From Oceanirhabdus seepicola (GTDB lineage Bacteria > Bacillota > Clostridia > Clostridiales > Clostridiaceae), in the NCBI RefSeq assembly GCF_023684385.1, contig NZ_JAGSOJ010000004.1, positions 186,001 through 250,000 of the forward strand: DNA of 64,000 bases, given 5' to 3'. A program made the position numbers and the translations under genes. Below the pieces are notes generated by a model, which saw only the letters and a list, made by a program, of their open reading frames with translations, had not been told where the DNA came from and ran no database searches. Numbering within the stretch: the first letter of the stretch is position 1; every line of letters begins with the position of its first letter. Shown here one piece after another: positions 25,700-34,611 of the stretch.

Positions 25700-25739
25700 A
25701 GGAATAAGAACCCTTTTCACATCACGTGAAAAGAGTCCT
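25700..25739 (-). terminator. Terminator of the second GGDEF-EAL gene
   Basis: The stem CTTTTCACG/CGTGAAAAG-type palindrome (25708-25739) is followed by a modest TTCTTATTCC tract on the minus strand, ~65 nt after the stop. Confidence 0.65.
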
Positions 25740-25804
25740 TTACTCTCTTTCGAGTTAAATCCTCACAATTTTTAAAAATGTTCTATTATTCTAAATATCA
25801 ATTT

Positions 25805-28012
25805 TTATACATTATTATCTAAGAGCATTTTATCAAATTCATTTTCAAATAAAGGTTTAGAAAAAATATATCCTTGTATTTTATCACAATCTTGTTCCTT
25901 TAAAATCTCCAATTGTTCTATTTTTTCTACACCCTCAGCAACCACCTTAAAATCAAGTTCTTTTGCAACAGAAATTATACCTCCAACTATTGCCTTCTGC
26001 TTTAGGTTAGTTTCTATTTCATCTACAAAAGATTTATCAATTTTAAGTATATCAATAGGTAGCTTTCTAAGATAATTAAAAGATGAATATCCCGTTCCAA
26101 AATCATCCAGTGCGATTTTTATGCCTAGCTCTCTTAATTGTTCAATTTTTTCTATACTCGATGTAAAGGATTCCATTAAAATACTTTCAGTTATTTCCAA
26201 TGTAAGAAGTTTGGGCTCAAACTCTATTTCCTTAATAATATTCTCTATTAAATCAACAAAATTAGGGGCTTTTAGCTGACCAATAGAAATATTAACCGAT
26301 ACTGATAAATCCTTATATCCTTTGTCCTGAAGTTCCTTAATTTTTTGACATGCCTCCTTTAAAATAATTTTCCCTATTGGTACTATTAATCCAGTCTCTT
26401 CAGCTAGAGGTATGAATTTATTAGGGGGAATTAATCCCTTTTCAGGATGCATCCACCTCACTAGTGCTTCTGCCCCAGTATAACTATCACTTTTCAAATC
26501 CTTTTGCAACTGATAAGCTACAATAAATTCCTTATTTTCAATGGCTTCATATAAGTTTTTTTCCAATAGAACTCTCTCTCCAATTTCCTCCTTCATACTT
26601 TTATCAAAAAATACACACTTGTTCTTCCCCAATCTTTTTGCCTTGTTCATAGCTATTTCAGCAAATGTAAAGATATCTCGAAAACTTTCACCATGTTCTG
26701 GAAATATAGTTATACCAACACTTTCACTAATAAAAAATTGATGATTGATAATATCAAATTTTGTTCCTAGAGCTTTTAAAACCTTATCTACTATTTTTCT
26801 TACGTCCTCAATACTTTCAATATCATATAATAAAATAATAAATTCATCACCACTATATCTACTTAAAATACTATTAGGAGGAATACAAGATTTTATTCTT
26901 TTGGCAACCTCCTTTAAAAAACAATCTCCTAGCACATGACCTATCAACTCATTAACATATTTAAAATCATCTATATCCATAACTAATAGAGCATGTTTTC
27001 TTCCTTTTTCAAATCCTTCACTTTGAAGTTCCTCCACTTTATTTGAAATAAATGCTTTATTGTGTACTCCTGTTACCTCATCATAATATGCTAAATAGTT
27101 AATCCTTTCCTCATTCTTTTTTATATCTGTTATATCAGTATGAAACCCGGTAACCCTATATGGTACTCCCTTTTCATTCAATAATGCCTTACCTCTTGAA
27201 TATATCCATACATATTCGCCATCTTTGTTCTTAATTCTATATTCACATATATATTGTTCTGTTTCACCTTTTAAATGGCGATTCATTTTTTGCTTCACAT
27301 TCCAAAAATCTTCAGGGTGAATATATGAGTTCCATACTTCACGTCGCTTATGTTTATCCATATTAAGAACTCCAATAAAGCTCATAGACTTTGATGAAAT
27401 ATAAGTTATATCTTTTTTAAGGTTATATTCCCATATGCCATCATTAGCCCCCTCTACAGCTAGTCTATACCATTCCTCACTTTCTCTTAATTTCTCATTG
27501 ACTTTTTTCAATTCTGTCACGTCATGCCCTAAAATCGTTAATGCTTTTCTCTCTCCATTATCAGAAAAAATTGGTACTTTGATAACATCATAAATCTTAT
27601 AACTTCCATCCTCTTGAAGAACTCTTTCTTCTGTACATATTGGTTCTCTTAACTCCCATGCACGATCATCTGATTCTTTGCATTTTAATAAACACTCTTT
27701 ATACATAGGATTCATTTCAACTATTTCTATATCTGTTTTTCCTTTATAATCTACTTTATCAAAGTTAAAAACCTTAATAGAAACTTTATTAACATCAACA
27801 TATCTTCCAAATCCATCTTTGAATCCTATAAGATTAGGACTTGAATTTATCAGAATACGAAATCTCTCTTCAATCTCTCTTAAAGAACGTACTTCCTTAT
27901 TTTCCTTCAAAAATTTTGTATGAAAAATTATAGTACTAGATAAAGAAATTACAATAATCACTACTCCTACTATTAAGTATGCTATAGGTACATTCATTAA
28001 AATGTTTTTCAC
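25805..28012 (-). CDS. PAS-PAS-GGDEF-EAL c-di-GMP protein
   Basis: 735 aa from the chosen start. One N-terminal membrane segment (PIAYLIVGVVIIVISL), then PAS 1 (about 45-165, NSSPNLIGFKDGFGRYV), PAS 2 (about 180-305, GANDGIWEYNL), GGDEF (RYSGDEF, again SGDEF) and a complete EAL (GAEALVRWMHP, SVNISIGQL, ITESILMES, DDFGTGYSS, IDKSF). From PAS 2 onward it is highly similar to the protein at 23287. The frame opens with TTG at 28036, but AGGAGG lies 7 nt before the GTG at 28012, which is taken as the start. Phosphodiesterase activity is the more likely output. Confidence 0.92.
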   Translation of the reverse strand: MKNILMNVPIAYLIVGVVIIVISLSSTIIFHTKFLKENKEVRSLREIEERFRILINSSPNLIGFKDGFGRYVDVNKVSIKVFNFDKVDYKGKTDIEIVEMNPMYKECLLKCKESDDRAWELREPICTEERVLQEDGSYKIYDVIKVPIFSDNGERKALTILGHDVTELKKVNEKLRESEEWYRLAVEGANDGIWEYNLKKDITYISSKSMSFIGVLNMDKHKRREVWNSYIHPEDFWNVKQKMNRHLKGETEQYICEYRIKNKDGEYVWIYSRGKALLNEKGVPYRVTGFHTDITDIKKNEERINYLAYYDEVTGVHNKAFISNKVEELQSEGFEKGRKHALLVMDIDDFKYVNELIGHVLGDCFLKEVAKRIKSCIPPNSILSRYSGDEFIILLYDIESIEDVRKIVDKVLKALGTKFDIINHQFFISESVGITIFPEHGESFRDIFTFAEIAMNKAKRLGKNKCVFFDKSMKEEIGERVLLEKNLYEAIENKEFIVAYQLQKDLKSDSYTGAEALVRWMHPEKGLIPPNKFIPLAEETGLIVPIGKIILKEACQKIKELQDKGYKDLSVSVNISIGQLKAPNFVDLIENIIKEIEFEPKLLTLEITESILMESFTSSIEKIEQLRELGIKIALDDFGTGYSSFNYLRKLPIDILKIDKSFVDEIETNLKQKAIVGGIISVAKELDFKVVAEGVEKIEQLEILKEQDCDKIQGYIFSKPLFENEFDKMLLDNNV

Positions 28013-28108
28013 TCTGCTGCCTCCTATTAACGTCAAGCTCTATCTATATTTTTCGACATATTTTTGCCAAATTCCTCCTTATATTTGCACCTTACATTAT
28101 TTAAAAGA

Positions 28109-28145
28109 AAAAAACCTTTTCATAAATTTATGAAAAAGTTTTTTT
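28109..28145 (-). terminator. Terminator of the histidine kinase gene
   Basis: The palindrome CTTTTTCATAAATTTATGAAAAGG is followed by TTTTTTTC on the minus strand and overlaps the kinase stop codon. Confidence 0.85.
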
Positions 28146-29955
28146 ACTCATATATATCAGAAAATTCAATATTAATTCTTTCTACCTTATCTTGATTAAT
28201 ATTATTATTTTTTTCTACTTTAGTTTCTTCATTTAAAAGCTTAACTGGAAGTTCAATTATAAATTCGGTTCCTTTTCCATATTCACTTTTAACTTCAATA
28301 GTACCTTCATGCATTTCTACCAGGGATTTTACTAGCGATAAACCTATACCACTTCCTTCATGATTCCTTGTGGTAGACTTATCTACTTGTGCAAATCTAT
28401 TAAATATTACATTTAATTTCTCCTTTGGAATACCTATCCCAGTATCCTTCATAGAAATAATAATACTCTCTCCTTTATCATATGTATTTACAGTTATACT
28501 ACCACCTGACTTTGTGAATTTTATTGAATTTGATAATAGATTCAAAATAATTCTCTCAATTTTATCTGGGTCGCAAGCCATGACTTTTTCTTCAATATCA
28601 GTATCAAATATAATTTCAATGTTTTTATTTTCTATGTATTGTGCTACTGATAATGTTATTTCTTCAACGATACTTACAATATTACAATTTTGCAAATCTA
28701 TATCGAAATAGTTTGCATCAATTTTAGTAATATCAATTAAGTTATTTATTAATCTTAGCAATCTATATCCATTTTGATTTAAGATTTTAATATACTGATT
28801 TATCTTTTCTTCATCATTTGCTAATTTAACCTTTAATAATTGAACAGTACAAAAAATTAAATTTAAGGGTGTTTTGAATTCATGGGATAAGTTAGCGAAG
28901 AATTCATTTCTTAATCTTTCATATTCCTTTGCTTCTTTTAAATTTCTTTCTTCTTCCTCCACTCTCCGTTGCAATTCTTCGGCTCTTTTACGCTCTGATA
29001 TATCTCGAATAATTGAAAGTATCCCCAATTTTCCATCATATTCATAAAATGTATCACAAACTTCAATATTTATAACTTGGCCATCATTCCTGATTATTTT
29101 TTCCTCAATAATTCTTGGTTGTTGTCCTTTTTTCATAGAAACTAAATGCTTTTTAATTCTTTTATTATACTCTTCATGAATAATATCCAATACTTTTTCA
29201 CCAATAAATTCTTCTGGATTGTCAATTCCAATTAACTCTCCTAATGCAGAATTCATATAAAGTATTTCTCCATTTACATGAATACAAATCCCATCAGGCA
29301 AGGCTTCAACAAGCTGTCTATTTCTTTCCTCAACTTTGGCCAGTCGTATCTGACTTATTTCATAATAACATATTACCATTCCAATACCTATTAACAAAAA
29401 TACTATAGAATGAATTAAATACCATATTAAATTATCACACCAAAATAGATCTGCAAAAAAATCTATAATGTATATTCCTCCTAGAAAAAAACCACTTAAA
29501 CCTGTAATATATTTTCCTATTATGCAATTCTTGAAATAACAAAAAACTCCACAGCTTATAATTACCATGAGAAATCCAAAGACAAGATATAAAAATCTAT
29601 CATATAAATTCAAACATGAAATCATATATCCAATTATTAAAATAATACTAATTAATATCCCTGATATATATTTTTGGGATTTAGTAATTTTATTTTTAAT
29701 AAAATTGTAAGCTCCAGTAAATAACAATATTATTGCAAACAATGTTAATATATAATTCATTACCTCGCCAAAGATATAATTTAAAATTCCCTCTATAACT
29801 ACTATAGATAGAAATTTTAATGTGAAAACAAAACTTGACATAGAAAAATAAAAAAAACACTTAATTTTACTATTTTTGTAAAGATAAAAGAAAACCACAG
29901 CTAATAAACAACTGCTGAATGTTTGAAAAGCTAGTCCTACCATTTCTTGATACAT
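28144..29955 (-). CDS. Membrane PAS histidine kinase
   Basis: 603 aa. The seven-TM N-terminus (about 1-205) is paralogous to that of the GGDEF-EAL protein at 23287 (both start near MIGL/MVGL and share FFYLYK and SFFYFSM-like blocks). A PAS domain follows (about 220-330), then HisKA with FANLSHEFKTPLNLI (His near 360) and HATPase with NLLSNSIKFTKSGG, DTGIGIPKEKL and GSGIGLSLVKSLV. No adjacent response regulator is present, so it is an orphan kinase. With its neighbours it forms a signalling trio in which the same membrane sensor is joined to a kinase and to c-di-GMP domains. Confidence 0.93.
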   Translation of the reverse strand: MYQEMVGLAFQTFSSCLLAVVFFYLYKNSKIKCFFYFSMSSFVFTLKFLSIVVIEGILNYIFGEVMNYILTLFAIILLFTGAYNFIKNKITKSQKYISGILISIILIIGYMISCLNLYDRFLYLVFGFLMVIISCGVFCYFKNCIIGKYITGLSGFFLGGIYIIDFFADLFWCDNLIWYLIHSIVFLLIGIGMVICYYEISQIRLAKVEERNRQLVEALPDGICIHVNGEILYMNSALGELIGIDNPEEFIGEKVLDIIHEEYNKRIKKHLVSMKKGQQPRIIEEKIIRNDGQVINIEVCDTFYEYDGKLGILSIIRDISERKRAEELQRRVEEEERNLKEAKEYERLRNEFFANLSHEFKTPLNLIFCTVQLLKVKLANDEEKINQYIKILNQNGYRLLRLINNLIDITKIDANYFDIDLQNCNIVSIVEEITLSVAQYIENKNIEIIFDTDIEEKVMACDPDKIERIILNLLSNSIKFTKSGGSITVNTYDKGESIIISMKDTGIGIPKEKLNVIFNRFAQVDKSTTRNHEGSGIGLSLVKSLVEMHEGTIEVKSEYGKGTEFIIELPVKLLNEETKVEKNNNINQDKVERINIEFSDIYE

Positions 29956-30071
29956 TTGTAATACCTCTCAACATGAAATAAATATTCTTTAAATATTTTA
30001 TTTTTCTTTTAAATGATATAATACTTTTTTCTGCATAATATACTAAAATCCTCTATTTTTTTTGAAAATAA

Positions 30072-30105
30072 TAGGACTTTTGCTCTTTTTTGAGCTAAAG
30101 TCCTA
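30072..30105 (-). terminator. Hairpin downstream of the SUV3-like helicase gene
   Basis: TAGGACTTT-GCTC against GAGC-AAAGTCCTA, followed on the minus strand by TTATTTTC. It begins 21 nt after the stop codon. Confidence 0.65.
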
Positions 30106-30125
30106 ATGATTTCACTAATACAGAT

Positions 30126-31907
30126 TTACAATTTTAATAAAAACTTATTTATTTCTTCACTAACTTTTCTTCTTTCACTATAAACCCACGCCTCATCAAA
30201 AGTAACTTCAAATCTTTTTCCAAATGAATAATATATATTAATCTTTTGATAATAAAGCTCAAACTCCTCTAATGATTCATATTTATATGTAGGTTTCGAT
30301 ATTTCATCTCTTTTTCCAATAAACAATTCATCTACATAATACAAAAAAGCATTCATAAGTTCTTCTACTTTTACATCAAAAGGAATCATAATAAGTTTCC
30401 ACTGTACAATCTCAGGTAGTCTATATTTTCTTATATTATGAAGAATGATTAAGTACTCTCCTATATCCATTTTTTCATATAATATTGATTGTGGTACCTT
30501 TTCACTCCAAACAGCTAACTTCTCGCTTAAAGATGCAGTTTTTATATTCAATATATCTTCGCTTGGCCCTAAAACAGCATATTCTATCTCTTTATCTTCT
30601 TTATTAATACAATCACTTATAAAATCTATGTTATCACCAGAGACTCCTACAAATCCAGTATCATATATTCCCTTTCTTCCTGCTCTACCAGCTATTTGCT
30701 TAACTTCTTGAGAAGTTAAAAGTCTAAATTCCTTACCATCAAACTTCTTAATATCCATAAAAACAATTCTTTTAATTGGGAGATTAACACCCATACCAAT
30801 TGCATCAGTTGTGATAAGTATTCTAGACTCTTGATTTAAAAATTGTGCATATTGCTTTTTTCTAACCTCTGGAGGCAAATCACCATAAATTATACTGGAC
30901 TTGATTCCTGAGTTAGAGTAATAAGCCCCCAGCTCAAGTACTCTTCTCTTTGAAAATACAACAAGCGCATCTCCTTCTTTAACCTCTTTATACCTAAATG
31001 CTTTCTCATCAATCTCAAGAGGAATATCCCTCTTATATTCCTTAGGAATATATTCATCTCCTATACTCTTAATAATATCTATCAATAAGGTCTTTGTATT
31101 TAATGCTCCACAAATATGAATTTCTTTGCACTTTAGCCCTAATAATGCTCTAGTCCACGCAGCCCCTCTTCTATCATTATTTATCATTTGAATTTCATCT
31201 ATAACAGCTACATCATATTCTTCATTTACATCTAACTTTTCTATAGTGCATGAAATATGCTTTGCGTCTTGCTGAATTATCTCTTCCTCACCAGTTAGTA
31301 AATTACACGGTACCCCTTCATTATTTAATCTTTCATAATTCTCTAATGCAAGTATTCTAAGAGGAGCAAGATATACCCCTTTATTAGACTGTTTTAATTT
31401 CTGAATAGCATTATAGGTTTTACCAGTGTTGGTCTCTCCTAAATGAAGATAAATAGTTCTTTTTATTTTTCTTGCATCTTTATATTCATCCTTTGGGCTC
31501 TTTGGAAAGATCACATCTAACTTTTCATTTATAATCTTTGGAATAAATTTTGTTATAAGAACATTCATTACTCCTGAACTTATATAGTTTTCATAATAGT
31601 CCTCTATTATTTCATGTAATTTGAAGTTTGTTTCATTGTCTTCATTATAATCATCAAGTAATCTCTTTGAAACATAATTTAATAAATCCTCATATTCTTT
31701 ATATATTTCCTCTATTTCTCTTACCCTTTTAGCATATCTCTTTTTAAGAAATCCTTTTTTCATTTCTTCTAAGCTTTTAAGCTTTTTACGTAAAGATGCT
31801 TCATGTGTCCACAGTGAATGAGTTTTAGTATGCGTAATAATTTGCTCTACTTGATTTAATTGACCTTTTATTTTATTAAGTTCTCTTACTGCTGCTGATA
31901 ATTTCAT
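30126..31907 (-). CDS. SUV3-like DExH RNA helicase
   Basis: 593 aa. An N-terminal ~150-residue Lys/Glu-rich helical region is followed by two RecA domains with Walker A GETNTGKT, motif II DEIQM, an Ib-like APLRILALENYE, TTDAIGMGVNLP (motif V) and QIAGRAGRKG (motif VI). A C-terminal helical domain (about 450-590) matches the SUV3 C-terminal region. The GETNTGKT/DEIQ combination is characteristic of SUV3, best known as the mitochondrial RNA helicase partner of the degradosome. A bacterial role in RNA decay is inferred. The AGGAGG 6 nt before the ATG at 31907 rules out the longer frame from 31928. Confidence 0.85.
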   Translation of the reverse strand: MKLSAAVRELNKIKGQLNQVEQIITHTKTHSLWTHEASLRKKLKSLEEMKKGFLKKRYAKRVREIEEIYKEYEDLLNYVSKRLLDDYNEDNETNFKLHEIIEDYYENYISSGVMNVLITKFIPKIINEKLDVIFPKSPKDEYKDARKIKRTIYLHLGETNTGKTYNAIQKLKQSNKGVYLAPLRILALENYERLNNEGVPCNLLTGEEEIIQQDAKHISCTIEKLDVNEEYDVAVIDEIQMINNDRRGAAWTRALLGLKCKEIHICGALNTKTLLIDIIKSIGDEYIPKEYKRDIPLEIDEKAFRYKEVKEGDALVVFSKRRVLELGAYYSNSGIKSSIIYGDLPPEVRKKQYAQFLNQESRILITTDAIGMGVNLPIKRIVFMDIKKFDGKEFRLLTSQEVKQIAGRAGRKGIYDTGFVGVSGDNIDFISDCINKEDKEIEYAVLGPSEDILNIKTASLSEKLAVWSEKVPQSILYEKMDIGEYLIILHNIRKYRLPEIVQWKLIMIPFDVKVEELMNAFLYYVDELFIGKRDEISKPTYKYESLEEFELYYQKINIYYSFGKRFEVTFDEAWVYSERRKVSEEINKFLLKL

Positions 31908-31980
31908 GTCTATCCTCCTAAAATTCACTCTTCATGAGTAATTAGTTTAAAAATCTTATTCTTGTTTTCAATCATTTTAT

Positions 31981-32736
31981 TTATTTTGAACTAACTTTCT
32001 TCAAAGGTTTAAATACTTCATTACACAGCTGTACTTGAACCTGATCTCCATTAAAAACCTCAATGGATAGATAAACACCTAAATCTTTAGCAACTTGTAG
32101 TAACTCTTCATCATATAAATATTCTTCTTCTATAATAAAGGAGAAAATATATCCTTCTGTACTTCTATCAATTTTTACATCTACGGGAATATCATCATCT
32201 AATAAAAATTCTATTTCTGAAAGATATTTTGCTAACTTTTCTGCTTCTTCTTTTTCTACTCTTTCAGTATAATAGACTCTATCTCCATGAATGATAACAC
32301 TGTTATCTGGTATTAATGCAACATATATACTGAAAAATATCAATACTCCTGTAACAATGATACTTATCAATACAGGTACTAAATATGAAGCTTTCTTTCC
32401 ACCACTTTCTATGTGTTCTTTGAATAATTTTTCTTGATCATTTTTCAAATAAGCACCTATACCTAGGTTAATACCAAAAATAATACTTTTACCCATAGTA
32501 CTTGGTATATATATCAAAGCTACACTAATCAGAATAAATCCCAGCAATGAAACCGCCAAAGAAATATTTCTATTTCTCTTATATCCAACTCTTCCATAGT
32601 TTAAAGAATATAAAATTGCAGCTGGTAAAAAAGAAAAAAATACACTTATTACTAAAAATATTTTTGGATTCCATAGCTTTTTATTATTCGATATAGTTTG
32701 ATGTAAATTTACTTCATTTAAGTTTTTTTCATCCAT
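31981..32736 (-). CDS. Membrane protein, paralogue 1
   Basis: 251 aa of unknown function. Polar N-terminus with LNEVNLHQTI, then hydrophobic segments at about 22-42, 55-85 and 120-145, and a C-terminal soluble domain of ~90 residues. It is about half identical to the next gene (32991-33767) with the same layout, including SLNYGRVGYKRNRNISLAVSLLGF. The ATG at 32736 has AGGAGGGGAG close upstream and is preferred to 32760. A tandem duplication; nothing in sequence or context gives a function. Confidence 0.75.
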   Translation of the reverse strand: MDEKNLNEVNLHQTISNNKKLWNPKIFLVISVFFSFLPAAILYSLNYGRVGYKRNRNISLAVSLLGFILISVALIYIPSTMGKSIIFGINLGIGAYLKNDQEKLFKEHIESGGKKASYLVPVLISIIVTGVLIFFSIYVALIPDNSVIIHGDRVYYTERVEKEEAEKLAKYLSEIEFLLDDDIPVDVKIDRSTEGYIFSFIIEEEYLYDEELLQVAKDLGVYLSIEVFNGDQVQVQLCNEVFKPLKKVSSK

Positions 32737-32860
32737 TAACTCCCCTCCTCTGTTACTCATTTAAAATTAATTTCAATCATTTCTTTAAGGTATGTCTATT
32801 ATTATCATTTCCTGCTATTTATATTTTATTTACTAACAATAGCAAATGACAATAAATACA

Positions 32861-32901
32861 AAAACATCAGCTACCTGTTTAATGCAGATCTCTGATGTTT
32901 T
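32861..32901 (-). terminator. Terminator between the membrane paralogues (second of two)
   Basis: The 10-bp stem AAAACATCAG/CTGATGTTTT is followed by TGTATTT on the minus strand. It lies just past the perfect palindrome at 32915. Confidence 0.6.
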
Positions 32902-32914
32902 ATCAAGAAAAATA

Positions 32915-32958
32915 AAATACCTTAGTGAATCTTTATATAAAGATTCACTAAGGTATTT
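32915..32958 (-). terminator. 44-nt perfect palindrome, terminator of paralogue 2
   Basis: A 44-nt uninterrupted palindrome centred in TATATA (arms AAATACCTTAGTGAATCTTT), followed by TATTTTTC on the minus strand. It is the longest perfect inverted repeat I found here. Confidence 0.75.
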
Positions 32959-32990
32959 CATGAATAATTTAAGTTTTATATTACATTTTT

Positions 32991-33767
32991 TTATTCTAAA
33001 TTTATTTTCTTCAAAGGCTTAAAATTCTCATCACACAAATGCACCTCAACCTCTTCTCCATTAAATACTTCATTAGGTAAATATTCGCATAACACACTAG
33101 CAATGTTTAATATATCTGCATCATCTATATATTCTTTAAGTATACCAAAAGAAAAAATATATATACCTTCATTTTTGTCTATCTTAACACATCTATCATC
33201 CTCATCTCTAAAAAACTCAACTTCTCTAAGGAATTCCCCTAACTTTTCTGCTTCTTCTACTGCTACACTTTCAGTATAATAAACCTCATCACCATCAAAA
33301 ACAACTTTATTGTCTTGTATTGAATCATAAGGTGTAGGTAATAAAAAAATAATTACCCATACAATAATACTTAAAAGTATAGGCACAACAAAAGATGCTT
33401 TGTTTCCACCATTCTTTATATGTTCTTTAAATATTTTTTCTTGATTATTTTTTAAATATATCCCAACTACTATATTAATACCTGTACCAAGCAATTTTGC
33501 TATTAAGTTTATCATTGTAATTGGTATAATAATAGGTATGAATATTAACGCCACAATGAATAGAATAAATCCAAGTAATGACAATACCAAAGATATATTT
33601 TTCTTTTTTCTATTTCCTACTCTTCCATAGTTTAAAGAATATAAAATCCCGGCTGGTAAAAATGATAAGAATACGCTCATTACTAAAAAATTTTTAGGAT
33701 CCCATAATGCTTTTTTATTTGGGATAGTTTCATTTAAAATTACTTCATTTAAGTTTGTTTCTTCCAT
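32991..33767 (-). CDS. Membrane protein, paralogue 2
   Basis: 258 aa, paralogue of 31981-32736. It shares LNEVILNETI at the N-terminus, LPAGILYSLNYGRVG, and an LFIVALIFI-rich membrane region, and a similar ~90-residue C-terminal soluble domain (SVAVEEAEKLGEFLREVEF). It has AGGAG before the ATG. Unknown function. The two copies each have their own terminator, so their levels could differ. Confidence 0.75.
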   Translation of the reverse strand: MEETNLNEVILNETIPNKKALWDPKNFLVMSVFLSFLPAGILYSLNYGRVGNRKKKNISLVLSLLGFILFIVALIFIPIIIPITMINLIAKLLGTGINIVVGIYLKNNQEKIFKEHIKNGGNKASFVVPILLSIIVWVIIFLLPTPYDSIQDNKVVFDGDEVYYTESVAVEEAEKLGEFLREVEFFRDEDDRCVKIDKNEGIYIFSFGILKEYIDDADILNIASVLCEYLPNEVFNGEEVEVHLCDENFKPLKKINLE

Positions 33768-33820
33768 TATATTTTCTCCTCAGTTAATTTATTCAAACTT
33801 TTTTGAGCTCAAGTTCAAGA

Positions 33821-34183
33821 TTACTCACCCTTATTCTTATCTACATACACCTCAAAACATCTAAATATCTTAAGTATAAGCTCACATGCTATTTTCCATA
33901 TAATTGCGGCAATTAAGAAATATAATATTCCTCTTATAATTCCTTCCACCATATAAGTTTCCTTTTGAACAACTGTTCCAGTTTTGACCATCTGAGTACT
34001 TGATTTATCCCATACTTTTTTAACTATGTTATTAGTAAAGCAAAACATTTGCCCATAAAGTATTGCTTGTCTTAGAATTGGAAATAATCCTATATAGAAT
34101 AATATAGAAATTGCATTTTTAGCAGACATCTTACCTAACTTCATATATTTATCAACAAATTTTTTAACATGTTCTTTTTTCAA
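33821..34183 (-). CDS. Small membrane protein of unknown function
   Basis: About 120 aa. Two hydrophobic stretches (about 23-45 and 82-108) flank a polar loop (WDKSSTQMVKTGTVVQKE). No recognised domain. The start is probably the TTG at 34183, since AAAGGGG lies 8 nt upstream; the TTG at 34189 is too close. It precedes the paralogue pair in the same direction by 53 nt, so it may be co-transcribed with it. Confidence 0.6.
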   Translation of the reverse strand: MKKEHVKKFVDKYMKLGKMSAKNAISILFYIGLFPILRQAILYGQMFCFTNNIVKKVWDKSSTQMVKTGTVVQKETYMVEGIIRGILYFLIAAIIWKIACELILKIFRCFEVYVDKNKGE

Positions 34184-34314
34184 AACCAATGCCCCTTTCG
34201 CTTTATCAATATATTTTAATAATTTCCAATATATATTTTAACATTAATCCCATAATTATTCATCATGTATTTTATTCTTCTCCTTCCTCCCATTATTTTT
34301 TCATTTTTTTTAAA

Positions 34315-34444
34315 TAAAAAAGGCGCTTCGCGCTTCGCTAGGGAACCCTATGGTTCCCCTCGACGCAACTATCGTTGCTGAGCCCCCTCCTTAAACCGGC
34401 AGGGGAAATACTTCCCCTACAACCCCTTCATTTTTTTACTCTAT
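34315..34444 (-). repeat. Multi-hairpin dispersed element, copy B
   Basis: Inverted copy of 15121-15254, about 85-90% identical in the core. It has the same order of hairpins and closes with GCGC-GAA-GCGC followed by TTTTTTATTT. The closing stem differs from copy A in sequence but keeps pairing and the GAA loop. The gene-free stretch 34190-34611 otherwise holds only the gdhA terminator. Confidence 0.72.
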
Positions 34445-34523
34445 AAAAAATCACTTTCATTGAAATAGTTGTTAAAATCAATAACTTATCCGCAGATTCA
34501 TGAATTTATAATTTCCTATAGAG

Positions 34524-34560
34524 TAAAAAAATAGCTCAGTCTTTTTAACTGGGCTATTTT
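34524..34560 (-). terminator. Terminator of gdhA and the oad operon
   Basis: The 12-bp stem AAATAGCCCAGT/ACTGAGCTATTT with TTTTTTT following on the minus strand, 52 nt past the gdhA stop. Confidence 0.9.
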
Positions 34561-34611
34561 AAACTTTTGAAGAATTATTATTTTGTTTGGGCTTTGTCCT
34601 TTGTTTTATAA

